Shown here: one piece after another, positions 13,404 to 25,132 of the stretch
Numbering within the stretch: position 1 is the first letter of the stretch
How the letters are laid out: each line of letters opens with the position of its first letter
NCBI GenBank assembly: GCA_947044405.1
Contig: CAMRHE010000018.1
Span: 3,782,001 to 3,846,000, forward strand
Source: Leptodactylus fallax
Lineage: Eukaryota; Chordata; Amphibia; Anura; Leptodactylidae
Direction of reading: 5' to 3'
DNA: 64,000 bases
Made by a program: the position numbers and the translations under genes
The notes under the pieces: model-generated
What the model was told of the DNA's origin: nothing
What the model saw: the letters and a program-made list of their open reading frames with translations, nothing else
Database searches by the model: none

Positions 13404-13408
13404 TACAC
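13290..13408. repeat. Compound (AT)n(CA)n(CATA)n microsatellite
   Basis: (AT)n at 13290-13326 passes into a (CA)n and CATA tract to about 13408. The open frames across it are artefacts of the repeat. Confidence 0.97.
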
Positions 13409-15126
13409 AGAGGGGAATAACCCTTACTAAGTGAGAGCCTTCATAGGGAATGATATGTTCATGTGTAAGCCAACTGGGCCACCATAACCAATATTACCCA
13501 TTTTAGCAAAATTCTTAAGTCTCTAAGGCTAGGGCTTCATGAACAACCTTGGAGTTACTGTAATTATTACATAGCATTATTAGGGAATAGTATTATTAGA
13601 AAATCGCTAATACATTTTGGAAGTTATACAAGTAGAAATGGAAAGATTCTGATAATAAAGCTACAAGGCTCAAGATATTATTAAACTTTTTGGTGTTTGC
13701 AAAAATATCAGCAAATTCCACCTATAGCTGCCAGGACTACTGGAGGAAGGATTGAAGAAGGGACAGCACAAGGGCAACCGAGAATCACTATCCCATTCAA
13801 GAGTATGTTGGCAACTAATAGCCCCATATAAAATTTATACAAGGAGGAGCTCTTGAATGTTAGAAGAGATGTCCCTGGAGTGGCCATCTAGTCACATTAG
13901 GAATATCAGGGCTCTTCCTAATTGACAAGTCAGTTTGGGAAGATTGGGAGCCAATTATTAGAAGACATCAATAATTATATTTGAGAAGACAGGGCAGAAA
14001 CGTACCGGGTATTAGAGGAAAGGCAAGAAACACAATGATAAGATTCATACTATCAATGTAATAATATAGAACGTGCAATTACCAAACAGACAACACATTG
14101 TTACAATTCATTAGAAATGGACTAAACTGTTCACAAAAAAAAAAATCTCCAATAAAAAAAAATTCACTGTTTGATTTTCTCACACGTACCAATAAAAAGT
14201 GTCATGAATTCTTTTCTGTGTGATAATAATAGATGTGACACAAATTATGTGCCCATAAGTAATTCTCAGGTACCTTTGATCTGCAGCCCTGAACGAATTC
14301 AGTTGCCTTCCGTAGCTGGCCTCTGGGACTCGCTCAGAAACAGACATCTGGCTACTTTGCTGTTTTAGACTAATCCAGCCCCAAAGGATTATGGATAGAA
14401 AAAAATGACAGAGAGACAAGAGGGTCCTAACAAAAGGAGTGTATGTTACCAGTGCTCACTAGAAGGATTGTTAACCCACTCTGTGTATGGAAGAAGTAGA
14501 TGAACAATCTGAAATGACCTGGGACCCGCCAAACACCACCTCAGTGTTCAAACATGTATGAGATTCTTGCCAGTCGTGCCTTTCGGCTGCACAATGTATC
14601 TGGTGATCAGCAATACTTCATTATTCCATTAGCTTTGAGAAAAATATAAATAATTCCCATCAAACAGAATCTGGACAAATTGTAGAACATTTTTTTCCTT
14701 GTTACTATTAGTTCTTGCCCTAAAGTGTTAATTGTCACAGAATCATTGAAAAGTGCAATTAGTTGTTATGTGCCAGGGAGATCTACGCAGAAGGCAGAGG
14801 ACTGCTGTGTATTACAAGGCTCCTTGTTACATCATATAACTATTTTATGGGCTATGTATTATATATACACACACAGCCATATTGCGTATGGATGTGGATA
14901 AATAGACAGATCGGAGCAAGATTTTTTTTTTCTTTTATACAAAAAGAATAAAGTTTAAAAAAAAAAATCTAGCTTTTGCTTCACATAAGGGAATGGAAAC
15001 AATTAACATTTTCCTGATGTAATATTAGCAGTTGGGGAGGTATCACAGGTTCTATAGAATGGAACACTACATATACAATACTATACAAAGAGTAATCATT
15101 AAATCCATAATTCCTGTGATTGGACA
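13409..15126. other. Anonymous intronic sequence
   Basis: AT-rich, with A-runs. No exon, RNA gene or complete transposon recognised before the TA at 15127. Confidence 0.45.
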
Positions 15127-15128
15127 TA

Positions 15129-16727
15129 CAGTGGGTACGGAAAGTATTCAGACCCCTTTAAATTTTTCACACTTTGTTTCATTGCAGCCATTTGCTAAAA
15201 GCAAAAAAGTTCATTTTATTTCTCATTAATGTACACTCAGCATTTTTTTGCAAATTTTTAAAAAAAAAAAAAACTGAAATATCACATGGTCATAAGTATT
15301 CAGACCCTTTGCTCAGTATTGAGTAGAAGCACCCTTTGGAGCTAGTACAGCCATGAGTCTTCTTGGGAATGATGCAACAAGTTTTTCACATCTGGATTTG
15401 GGGATCCTCTGCCATTCTTCCTTGCAGATCCTCTCCAGTTCCGCCAGGTTGGTTGGTGAACGTTGGTGGACAGCCATTTTCAGGCCTCTCCAGAGATGCT
15501 CAATTGAGTTGAGGTCAGGGCTCTGGCTGGGCCAGTCAAGAATGGTCACAGAGTTGTTCTGAAGCCACTCCTTTGTTATTTTAGCTGTGTGCTTAGGGTC
15601 ATTGTCTTGTTGGAAGGTGAACCTTCGGCCCAGTCTGAGGTCCAGAGCACTCTGGAAGAGGTTTTCTTCCAGAATATCTCTGTACTTGGCCGCATTCATC
15701 TTTCCTCCAATTGCAACCAGTCATCCTGTCCTGCAGCTGAAAAACACCCCCATAGCATGATGCTGCCACCACGTTTCACTGTTGGGATTGTATTGGGCAG
15801 GTAATGAGCAGTGTCTGGTTTTCTCCACACATACCGCTTAGAATTAACACCAAAAAGTTCAATCTTCGTCTCATCAGACCAGAGAATCTTATTTCTCATA
15901 GTCTGGGAGTCCTTCATGTGTTTTTTGGCAAACTCTATGTGGGCTTTCATATGTCTTGCACTGAAGAGAGGCTTCCTTCGGGTCACTCTGCCATAAAGCC
16001 CTGACTGGTGGAGGGCTGCAGTGATAGTTGACTTTGTGGAACTTTCTCCCATCTCCCTACTGCATCTCTGGAGCTCAGCCACAGTGATCTTTGGGTTCTT
16101 TTTTACCTCTCTCACCAAGGCTCTTCTCCCATGATTGCTCAGTTTGGCTGGACAGCCAGGTCTAGGAAGAGTTCTGGTCGTCCCAAACTTCTTCCATTTA
16201 AGTATTATGGAGGCCACTGTGCTCTTAGGAACCTTGAGCGCTGCAGAAATTCTTTTGTAACCTTGGCCAGATCTGTGCCTTGCCACAATTCTGTCTCTGA
16301 GCTCCTTGGGCAGTTCCTTTGACCTCATTATTCTCATTTGCTCTGACATGCACTGTGAGCTGTGAGGTCTTATATAGACAGGTGTGTGCCTTTCCTAATC
16401 AAGTCCAATCAGTTTAATTAAACACAGCTGGACTCCAATGAAGGAGTAGAACCATCTCAAGGAGGATCAGAAGGAAATGGACAGCATGTGAGTTAAATAT
16501 AAGTGTCATGGCAAAGGGTCTGAATACTTATGACCATGTGATATTTCAGTTTTTCTTTTGTAATAAATTTGCAAAAATATCTACATTTCTGGTTTTTCTC
16601 TGTCAAGATGGGGTGCTGAGTGTACATTAATGAGAAATAAAATGAGCTTTTTTGCTTTTAGCAAATGGCTGCAATGAAATAAAAAGTGAAAAATTTAAAG
16701 GGGTCTGAATACTTTCCGTACCCATTG
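15129..16727 (-). mobile_element. Complete Tc1 element A
   Basis: A 1599-bp element between TA dinucleotides (15127-15128 and 16728-16729). The terminal inverted repeats begin CAGTGGGTACGGAAAG on the left and CAATGGGTACGGAAAG on the right and extend about 100 bp. It encodes a transposase on the minus strand with one frameshift. Confidence 0.96.
15313..16349 (-). pseudogene. Tc1 transposase of element A, one frameshift
   Basis: The first frame (16349-15696) has the helix-turn-helix region (RDRIVARHRSGQGYKRISAA, KVPKSTVASIILKWKKFG), the GRPR-like hook (here RPGCPAKLS) and the first catalytic Asp in [11 protein letters not shown]. The second frame (15699-15313) continues MNAAKYRDILEENLF and holds the second Asp ([11 protein letters not shown]) and the Glu (SPDLNSIEHLW), spaced DD34E. 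The break near 15700-15740 is a single-base loss in a G-run. The catalytic triad is otherwise intact and total length (about 340 aa) is normal, so this copy died recently. Confidence 0.93.
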
Positions 16728-17124
16728 TACATAGTATTACATACTGAGCCAATAGCAATCACAAGATTACTGCCCCTATATTGTAGTGTGGCTGTAGGCT
16801 TGATCACATGTACAGTACTGAAAATGAGCTGAACAAATGTTCATTCTCGATTATGCCACAATGGCAATGGTTACTAAAGAAAGTGCAGGCCTAATAACCA
16901 TTATATTAGTACTGCTGTTAGACCTAACAGGATGCCTGCCTGCATCATGCTGACAAGCACAATACACATTTATAAAAGTGTATTAGAAATTGGCTTATGA
17001 ATAAAACGATTTACATGAAAAAGGGGCTTAAAACTTTATAAAATGGAGGCATATTTGAAAACTGTAAAATCACCTCTACAAGGTCTTGTCATTAGGATAA
17101 CCAATGTACTACTGACAGACTCCA

Positions 17125-17463
17125 TTTAGAAGGGAGTCTGTCACCAGGATCCAGCCCATCAACCCAGACCTGCAAATAGATAGGTTAGGGTCACCTGAAT
17201 CAAATTGTGTTTTCTCCTTGTCATTACTTTATCAATATTCAAATTAGCTCTTTGGAGCAATGAGGACGTTGCTGTTGCTCCAAAGAAGTAAGCAGCAACG
17301 CCCTCTTTACTACAAACAGCTCATTTCCGTGTTGACAAAAATAAAGATCTCTCAGCATCGGAGACACTGATTTATAAAGGGAAAATACCATTTGATTCAG
17401 ATGACCCTATCATTTTGTGGGGCTGGGTTGATATGCTGGCTTTTGTTGACAGACTCCTTTTAA
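17125..17463. mobile_element. TTAA MITE, GGGAGTCTGTCACC family
   Basis: Left end AAGGGAGTCTGTCACCAGG, right end GACAGACTCCTTTTAA. The internal segment AGGTTAGGGTCACCTGAATC is shared with the copy at 24666-24952. Immediately left (17113-17124) is another inverse terminus GACAGACTCC, so a fragment of a second copy abuts this one at the mutated TTAA site. Confidence 0.7.
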
Positions 17464-17881
17464 ATAAAAATTACAGTACAGTCATAATAATGATATACCC
17501 TCTTTGAAATAAAGATGACACACTATATAATCTCCATGGTGAAGGGCATAATAAAATTTAAGAACAATGCCAGAACTGCTATTTTTTTGTCCATCCCTCC
17601 TCACCTTGTACTTGGTGTTCGCTACGCAATAAAATATTTACGTTACTCAATTAGAGCTTTGAAATGATTTTGCAGCAGTCAGAGGAGATCGCCTTGGACT
17701 AAGCCCTCATTCAGACCCATATGGACACATTATGGCTGCAAATCCCATGTCAACCGTGGTTTTAATGATCCAAACGGGCAGCATCCTAAGGATCACTAGA
17801 CAATTCATGTCATTAGTCCCATGGCCAGTGCAGGATTTACTGTCGTAATACGGACCGTATAATACAAATACATTAAATTCA
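17464..17881. other. Anonymous intronic sequence
   Basis: No recognised feature. Confidence 0.4.
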
Positions 17882-18402
17882 TGTAAAGGGAGTCTATCAT
17901 TTAGAAAACACATTTTTCACTAACCCTACGTTGGAATAGCCTTTATAAAGGCTATTCTAGTCCTACCTTTGTTTCTGTTTACCAGGCAGCGGTTTTTGTG
18001 TAAATTCGTTTTTTGCAGATATGCAAATGAAGATCACAGAGCACCCCAGTGTCATAGCCTTCAGTGTGTACGCTCCCTCTCCTCCTGGCCGTTGTATTCA
18101 CGCTCCCTCCGATGATGAGCTCCCTTGTTCTGCCTACTCTTCTGCTGCGTCATCAGCAGCATCAGTCTTCAGCGAGATCGTAATTTTAATCGTAATCAGC
18201 CATCTTAGTTTTCATCCTCCACAAACGTACTACGCCGCAGTACGCTCGTGTAGTCCTAAGGAGAACCAAGATGGCCAACAGAGCATGCACTGTCGGCTCT
18301 GCCTGAACCCGAAGTGGCAGAGCTGACAGCGCATGCGCGAGATTACGATTCCAATGTAGGGTTAGTGAAAAATGTGTTTTTTGAATTATAGACTCCCTTT
18401 AA
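17882..18402. mobile_element. TTAA MITE, relative of 49202-49915
   Basis: Inverted ends AAAGGGAGTCTATCAT and ATAGACTCCCTTTAA. The internal TGGAATAGCCTTTATAAAGG and GGCTCTGCCTGAACCCGAAG are shared with the larger copy at 49202-49915. The left TTAA is degraded. Confidence 0.75.
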
Positions 18403-19053
18403 AAGCGGCCTAAGAGTTATCTTGGGTATGCCTGGTACTTAAAAGGAACAGTGTGAACAGAAAAACAGAATGATGGGCAGGGTAAAGTCATTGCCCATAT
18501 TCATTTCCATACTCTGTTTACATGACTGGAAAGCTGGCTACACACATTAAATAGCCAACAGCAAAATGATGTTCTCTCCTATAGACATGCACTTGAATTA
18601 TTTGGGGGAATAAAAGAACAAGCATGATGGATACTTACTCCACCCGAAACATTAGATAGAGGATCCCAAAAAAAAAATATCAACAACCATTTCTCGTATG
18701 TATGACCATCTGAACACATTCCAAGCCCTACTTGGAGATTGGTAGGATGGGGGAATTTGTCGTACCATTGAGGTCACAAAAGAAAGAAAGTATAATGTAA
18801 AATACATTCTCAGGAAATGTCTGGATTGCAGATTTGCAAAAAGATTTGTACACACTGGTAATTTCTACTTTTTAATAAATTAGAATACTTTTTGGAGATT
18901 ACGTCCTTTAAAAAAAAAAAAAAAAAAGTCTGCTCAGTTTCACACATTATATGAAATTCATGTATGATGATAAGAAACTTCAATGTATCAATCTGGTATC
19001 ATGAGATGCTGTAAGAGAAGCAAGAGCAAAATATATATATTTGAAGCACTCAC
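18403..19053. other. Intronic sequence beside exon 4
   Basis: No exon or transposon recognised; an A-run at 18910-18926. Confidence 0.4.
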
Positions 19054-19129
19054 CTCATTACCGCCAACAGCTTTGGTCAAAATGACTGCAGAGGAGACCG
19101 GAGGGGGCATACAGCTCACTGTCTGTAGA
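19054..19129 (-). CDS. SLC10A7: SLC10A7 coding exon 4
   Basis: A 76-bp exon: one base completing the Gly codon of exon 3, then 25 codons reading [19 protein letters not shown] followed by AVGGNE. The acceptor is TTGCAG just upstream, with the following T as the first exon base; the donor is GTGAGT. The Cys-Met-Pro-Pro-Pro and TKAVGGNE motifs are the conserved core of the SLC10A7 fold. Choosing the inner AG (after CTAC) would break phase and drop LQ, so the outer one is preferred. Ends in phase 0. Confidence 0.92.
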
Positions 19130-19240
19130 CTGCAACAACATAACTCCAGTTAGGGAAAAGAAAAGAAATATCTTCTTCAAAACAGATTCTAAGTAATGCA
19201 AAAGGTGTACACATTACCTCACATAAAAAAGTATTATACT

Positions 19241-19262
19241 AAAAAAAAATAAATAAATAAAA

Positions 19263-19320
<58 letters not shown>
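19241..19320. repeat. Poly(A) and (TA)n tract
   Basis: An A-rich run followed by about twenty TA units. Confidence 0.97.
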
Positions 19321-19323
<3 letters not shown>

Positions 19324-19813
19324 GAGCAATAAAGAGAAATGTACTGTAATATAAAATAACATGTTCACTAGAAAGCATCATATAGAATGAAACATATTCC
19401 AGTTGCTTCTTTTCACATTGACACATGAAGAATGAGCTGGCCTTGCCCATAGCAATATGATTCATTTCATGGTGGATAGCATAACAAATCACAGCCTTAA
19501 AAAAAAAGCAGAAGATAGACAGTCGCATACCTCACTCCCATCACATATCCTCAAAAAAACGGAACTGATCATACACATGGGGTCAGATTTCAGAAAACTG
19601 GCATTTTCAACACCAGTCGTCTTTGCACCCGATTTATGAGGAGGTGCACGCTTCCTCATATATCAGGCACACCATCTGCCAGATCATTTATGCCAGTAAA
19701 CTAGCATAATCAATCATAAATCTGGCCATGCCATGCTCCCTGCCAGGAAAGTGGCAAGCGTGGCACAAAAGTACCAAATTAGCAAAAAAAAACCTAACCT
19801 GCGCACAAATTGG

Positions 19814-19816
<3 letters not shown>
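19321..19816. other. Intronic sequence with an old repeat
   Basis: The stretch about 19585-19735 contains inverted CAGATTTCAG / ATAAATCTGGC-like pieces of the kind seen in other frog MITEs (compare 61679-62141). Otherwise nothing recognised. Confidence 0.35.

Positions 19817-19876
<60 letters not shown>
19817..19876. repeat. (TG)30 microsatellite
   Basis: Thirty uninterrupted TG units. Confidence 0.98.
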
Positions 19877-19877
<1 letters not shown>

Positions 19878-20601
19878 TGGGGGGCGAGTATGAAGTTTAT
19901 ATATTTATAAAAGGGGGAAAAAAAAAAAAAAAAGTTTCCTTTTGTTTTTTTGTCTTAAAGCACCCTTTAAAGCCCATTAAAAAAAAAAAAAAAAAGTTCT
20001 TTTTGGTAAAATGTTCAATAGAAATATGTAACCAATGGTGTAAATATAAGGGTAACTTTCTAATAACGGTTACGCATAGCATTGTTGTCACCTTAGTAGG
20101 TCTCTACCGCCTACTGCGGGGGTAGGCAACCGTTTTTGTTCGGCGTGCCGATTTTAATAAAAAAAATCAGAGATGAGGTGCTTGGAGTACAGGCCAATAA
20201 TTGTAAGTCTGACGACCCCTATACTAAAGTCATATACAGTGGGGAAAAAAAAAGTATTTAGTCAGCCACCAATTGTGCAAGTTCTCCCACTTAAAAAGAT
20301 GAGAGAGGCCTGTAATTGTCATCATAGGTAGACCTCAACTATGAGAGACAAAATGCGAAAACATATCTAGAAAATCACATTGTCTGATTTTTTTAAGAAT
20401 TTATTTGCAAATTATGGTGGAAAATAAGTATTTGGTCACCTACAAACAAGCAAGATTTCTGGCTCTCACAGATCTGTAACTTCTTCTTTAAGAGGCTCCT
20501 CTGTCCTCCACTCATTACCTGTAGTAATGGCACCTGTTTGAGGTTGTGGACAGGTGTCTTTTATACTGATAATTTCAGTCAGTCACACTCCAAACTCCAC
20601 T

Positions 20602-22170
20602 ATGGTGAAGACCAAAGAGCTGTGGAAGGACACCAGAAACAAAATTGTAGACCTGCACCAGGCTGGGAAGACTGAACCTGCAATAGGCAAGCAGCTTGGT
20701 GTGAAGAAATCAACTGTGGGAGCAATAATTAGAAAATGGAAGACATACAAGACCACTGATAATCTCCCTCGATCAGGGGCTCCATGCAAGATCTCACCCC
20801 ATGGGGTCAAAATGATCACAAGAACGGTGAGCAAAAATCCCAGAACCACATGGGGGACCTAGTGAATGACCTGCAGAAAGCTAGGACTAACGTTAACAAA
20901 GGCTACCGTCAGTAACACACTACGCCACCAGGGACTCAGATCCTGCAGTGCCAGACATGTCCCCCTACTTAAGCCAGTACATATCTGTTAAATATTATTA
21001 GATTGCAATATTCATGACCTGTAAGGGTTAATTGTAGTCTGCTGACAACACTCCTGGTACATGGGAATGGTTAGGGTATACTATTCTAGTATTGTCCAAA
21101 TACAGTAGTAGAAAGTATAAGGATGTTGGGGAACACCCCCTCTCATGAATATAAACTTGTCTGGGTCTTTCGGCCTATCTTGCTGTCTGTCTACTTCCTC
21201 TGACACCTTGGAAGGATGGTAGAATTGTCCTACAGAAGACCAAACACACATGGAGGAATAAGCATGAACCAAGATGTCTGCAAGAGAACAACTTGAAGAA
21301 ACCTAACTATGAACTTCTCCCATGATGTAAGCTGATAAGATGTTTACTAATATTTCTGTTATGCTGGAAGTTTCCTGTATCTATTTTTCCATGAAGACCT
21401 CAATAAATTTCCATGTTTTTATAAGAAGTTGAATCCTCCAATAATGTTACCTTATGGGTCAACACATGAGTAAGAATTTCATTCAATTGTAAAGTATTCT
21501 ACAATTGACGAGATATTATTTTACAATATCCGGGCCCGTCCTGAAGTTTGCTAGAGAGCATTTGGATATTCCAGAAGAGTATTAGGAGAATGTCATATGG
21601 TCAGATGAAACCAAAGTAGAACTGTTTGGTAGAAACACAACTCGTCGTGTTTGGAGGAGAGTGAATGCTGAGTTGCATCCAAAGAACACCATACCTACTG
21701 TGAAGCATGGGGGTGGCAACATCATGCTTTGGGGCTGTTTCTCTGCAAAGAAACCAGGACAACTGATCCGTGTACATGAAAGAATGAATGGGGCCATGTA
21801 TCATGAAATTTTGAGTGCAAACCTCCTTCCATCAGCAAGGGCATTGAAGATGAAACGTGGCTGGGTCTTTCAGCATGACAATGATCCCAAGCACACCGCC
21901 AGGGCAATGAAGGAGTGGCTTCGTAAGAAGCATTTCAAGGTCCTGGAGTGGCCTAGCCAGTCTCCAGATCTCAACCCCATAGAAAACCTTTGGAGGGAGT
22001 TGAAAGTCCGTGTTGCCCAGCAACAGCCCCAAAACATCACTGCTCTAGAGGAGATCTGCATGGAGGAATGGGCCAACATACCAGCAACAGTGTGTGCCAA
22101 CCTTGTGAAGACTTACAGAAAACGTTTGACCTCTGTCATTGCCAACAAAGGATATATAACAAAGTATTGA
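20602..22170 (+). pseudogene. Tc1 transposase of element B, broken
   Basis: Starts [20 protein letters not shown] (DNA-binding region, [16 protein letters not shown]) and frameshifts near 20850 (NPRTTWG...). It is cut by the LTR at 20986-21525 and resumes FAREHLD with a stop at about 21582. It then carries [24 protein letters not shown] and [15 protein letters not shown], ending NKGYITKY. The catalytic residues survive, but a frameshift, a nonsense codon and the LTR make it non-functional. Confidence 0.93.
20986..21525 (+). mobile_element. Solo LTR in a Tc1 transposase
   Basis: A 540-bp block starts TGTTAAATATTA and ends TATTATTTTACA, imperfect inverse ends with TG...CA. It is flanked by an exact 5-bp duplication ATATC (20981-20985 and 21526-21530). 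Removing the block plus one ATATC rejoins the transposase sequence. It contains an AATAAA signal near 21403-21408. This is a single LTR left by recombination of an LTR retrotransposon or endogenous retrovirus; no internal genes remain. Orientation is inferred from the AATAAA. Confidence 0.88.
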
Positions 22171-22676
22171 GATGAATTTTTGTTATTGACCAAATACTTA
22201 TTTTCCACCATAATTTGCAAATAAATTCTTTAAAAATCAGACAATGTGATTTTCTGGATTTGTTTTCTCATTTTGTCTCTCATAGTTGAGGTCTACCTAT
22301 GGTGACAATTACAGGCCTCTCTCATCTTTTTAAGTGGAAGAACTTGCACAATTGGTGGCTGACAATACTTTTTTCCCCACTGTACCACAAACCATAACAC
22401 AGAAGTGCTGCCACAAGATGCTTCAGGACACATGCGCTTACTGCTATTTCCTGGGACTCATCTGTACTTTCCCATTAGAAGCAATGAAAGTACAGCCCCC
22501 AATTAGTGGTAAATGTATGTGTCTAGGAGCACCGTATGGCAGCATCTTTATGGTGGAAACACACTATGTATCTGGATGCAGGTATATTCTTAGGCCACTG
22601 GAACTTTTACTTTGATGTAAAACTGCGTGCACATGGTGTATTTTTGCACAAACACACCGTTATACAGATTAATGTC

Positions 22677-22866
22677 TCATAGCGGCCCCTGCACGCGGTA
22701 TTATATCCCACAGTCATAGCAGCCCCTGCACACAGTATTATGTCTCATAGCCATAGCGGCCCCTGCACAGTATTATGTCTCACAGCGGCCCCTGAACATG
22801 GTATTATGTCTCACAGCACCCCCTACACACAGTATTATGTCCCATAGAGGCCCCTCCAAACAGTAT
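22677..22866 (-). repeat. Short array of diverged 31-bp-type units
   Basis: Five to six irregular units, each with GCGGCCCCTGCACAC-like and GTATTATGTC-like parts, the reverse complement of the unit at 51443-54010. Units differ from each other by several changes, so the array is old and not homogenised. Confidence 0.88.
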
Positions 22867-23279
22867 AATATTCCAACTTTCATAATATTCCAATTTTCGC
22901 CACTCACTAGCTATTATTATACAGTGGGGTCTTTTCAGACCCTCGAATATAATAAGTGGAGGGCCAAGTTCTCTTTGGCGCTTCTGCCTGAAGTCAGCAA
23001 CCGCTGTTTGGGTCTCAGGTCGGCGTCATTATGCGTTATGACGCCGAGGTGACCCCCGAGGCCCTATCAGCGGTTTCTTAATTCAGGCAGAAGCGCCAAG
23101 GAGCACAGTGCCACCGCGGAGCGCAGGGAAGGTGAGTAACATTGGGTCTGAAGAAACCTCAAAGTATAATAATAGCAGTTTAGTTTCGGCCATGTTTGGT
23201 CCAATCGAAACAGCTGAGCGAGGACTTGGGCTGCCCGTGCCAGGGAAAAAAGCCTTGCGTGCCGACCCGTGGCCTACAG

Positions 23280-24358
23280 TATATGGTTTACCAGAATTGT
23301 GGGAAAAACTTGGATTGCAACAAGTGACAAGTCCTGCAGAAACTGGAGGTCTTCTGACAGTCTGTTTGTGGTCCAGCCCTCTGCCACTACATTACTGCTC
23401 CATGCAAAACTACCCTAGAAGCAACAAACAGCTAGATTTCTGACTTAACATAGGATAATAAAAAACAAAACAAACAAAAAAAAAAAACTAAAAAACAAGA
23501 GATATTTTCCTTAATTGTCGAAAATGATCAATTTCTTATACTTCTTGCAACCAATACACAAAAAGAGCCCCTGAGTATCAGAGTAATTGCTAATTGTGCT
23601 GACCACAATCCCTATTCTCGCTTCTACCTAAACAGCATTGAATATATAGCTCCCTTAGGGAGAAATTGAACAGCGTTCATAATCATTTGTGCTAAGGGAG
23701 ACTGCAGTACATTGCAAACCCTGGTAATACAAAAAGACTTGAAAAATGATCTATTGTACAGTCATGTGCTGGTAGGCGTAGATGTAGAATCCAAAATTTA
23801 ATTTTGATGATGTATTACACAAGTGATGCAATAAAGATTTTGTGCAGATTCAGTTTGGAGTAAATCAGATTTTTGTTTTTCAGCAGTGCGCCTTAACCTT
23901 TCAGACTTGCCTTCTTTTGTTTTCCATTTTAAAATTATGCAGGAATACTATATTTTCATACTGTGACTGTAAAGCGGACTACTGGTGGAAAAAAAAATCA
24001 CTTTCATGTATGTAGATCTTGATTGCTTAGCACCGCTACAGATATGCAGAAGGACAAACGTATGGAGAATATATAAAATTCAAGACAGCAAATCTCTTGC
24101 CACAATCTAAGCTACAGTATGTGAACATAAATATCTCTAGCTTTAAAATTCAAGATGTCAGAAGATAGTTTTACAGGAGCAGAGCTATAGTATACCTCTA
24201 GCCTTCAGAGGACAGGCCCTACTTTAGCCGCAAGCTGGTAAATCTACATTCTAATTTCATGGATTTTAAAGCTATAGATGTGTTTATTCAGTATTGTATA
24301 GCTGCGCACTTTAATAATTTTCAACAAAATTTGAATACTATATAAAATATTCAGAAAG
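23280..24358. other. Anonymous intronic sequence
   Basis: No exon or repeat structure recognised. Confidence 0.4.
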
Positions 24359-24393
24359 ATGTGCCCTGACACGAACCCTGTCAGGGCACATCT
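24359..24393. repeat. Small perfect hairpin
   Basis: Arms GATGTGCCCTGACA and TGTCAGGGCACATC with a 7-base loop. It could be a terminator-like fold by chance or the core of a short MITE. Confidence 0.6.
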
Positions 24394-24423
24394 AACAATA
24401 GTGGAAGAGTAAAGAAATCAGGC

Positions 24424-24519
24424 GATACCTTTTATAGGCTGAGTATATTTGATAGTAAGCTTTTGAGAGTACTAGGTCTCAAAAGCTTACTATCAAATAT
24501 ACTCAGCCTAAAAGGTATC
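24424..24519. repeat. 96-bp near-perfect hairpin
   Basis: Arms of about 43 bp, starting GATACCTTTT and closing in the exact inverse AAAAGGTATC, around a GTACTAG loop. The left flank (AAGAAATCAGGCGATACC) recurs at about 5380-5400, so this is a dispersed palindromic element. Confidence 0.75.
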
Positions 24520-24665
24520 GTTTTTTTTGTGGTTTTTTTTAACGGACAATATCAGAACGGACCTTTACTGCAGATGTAACAAGATCCATGTCTTCCAAAA
24601 AGGTTCACTTTCAAATTACTACACAAAGAATATGATCCCAAAAGGATTAGGGAACAGCAAAGTGT

Positions 24666-24952
24666 TTTTAGGCAAATGGGAGACACGAGAACCCAGGCTT
24701 GCAGATAGGTTAGGGTCACCTGAATCAAACAGTGTTCTCCCATTCTGAATCACTGCCACTGTTTTGTCAATATGCCAATGAGCTCTCTGAAGCAATGAGA
24801 GTGGTGCTCCAAAGTAATAAGAGAAACACCTTTGTTGCTCCAAAGAGCTCATTTGCATATTGACAAAATATGCAAAACACCATTAAATTAATATGACCCT
24901 AGCCTATTTAACTGCGGGGATATGGTGGGTTCTGGTGACAGACTCTCTATAC
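24666..24952. mobile_element. Decayed TTAA MITE, relative of 17125-17463
   Basis: Shares AGGTTAGGGTCACCTGAATC and ends GGTGACAGACTCTCTAT. The TTAA sites are lost. Confidence 0.6.
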
Positions 24953-25077
24953 AGGGCTTATCAAAAACTTTACGTACAGCGAAGGAAATAAGTATTTGAT
25001 CTCTTGCTGATTTTGTAAGTTTGCCCACTGACCAAGACATGAACAGTCTATAATTTTAAGGGTAGGTTTATTTTAAC

Positions 25078-25090
25078 AGAGAGAGAGAGA

Positions 25091-25128
<38 letters not shown>
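25078..25128. repeat. (GA)n microsatellite
   Basis: About 25 GA units, one GGG interruption, in the left end of Tc1 element C. Confidence 0.97.

Positions 25129-25132
<4 letters not shown>

Larger units (their letters stand above)
20237..22382 (+). mobile_element. Tc1 element B, inserted in a hAT element, interrupted by a solo LTR
   Basis: Bounded by TA (20235-20236 and 22383-22384). The inverted ends CAGTGGGGAAAAAA and TTTTTTCCCCACTG continue inward through the shared segment reading GTCAGCCACCAATTGTGC on the left. The length is 2146 bp, of which 545 bp are the LTR plus its duplicated target site; the remaining 1601 bp is the normal size. Confidence 0.96.
20117..23271. mobile_element. hAT-like element split by a Tc1 (ancestral form of the 31-bp array)
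   Basis: Left end CGGGGGTAGGCAACCG, right end GTGCCGACCCGTG, flanked by GCCTACTG (20109-20116) and GCCTACAG (23272-23279), 7 of 8 matching. Without the Tc1 at 20237-22382 it is about 1.0 kb. It carries a CpG-rich palindrome around 22980-23110 and, at 22677-22866, about six diverged units of the 31-bp repeat that is massively expanded in the relative at 49973-54090. No transposase, so non-autonomous. The open frame at 23108-23443 is not a protein gene. Confidence 0.85.

Noticed and set aside
13131..13434. Cys/Val- and Tyr/Ile-rich open frames
   Set aside because: Simple translations of the (AT)n and (CA)n microsatellite.
19728..20125. Open frames with long Cys-Val runs
   Set aside because: Translation of the (TG)30 microsatellite and A-runs.
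23108..23443. 111-codon open frame
   Set aside because: Lies in the terminal part of the hAT-like element and mirrors non-coding sequence in the related copy at 49973.
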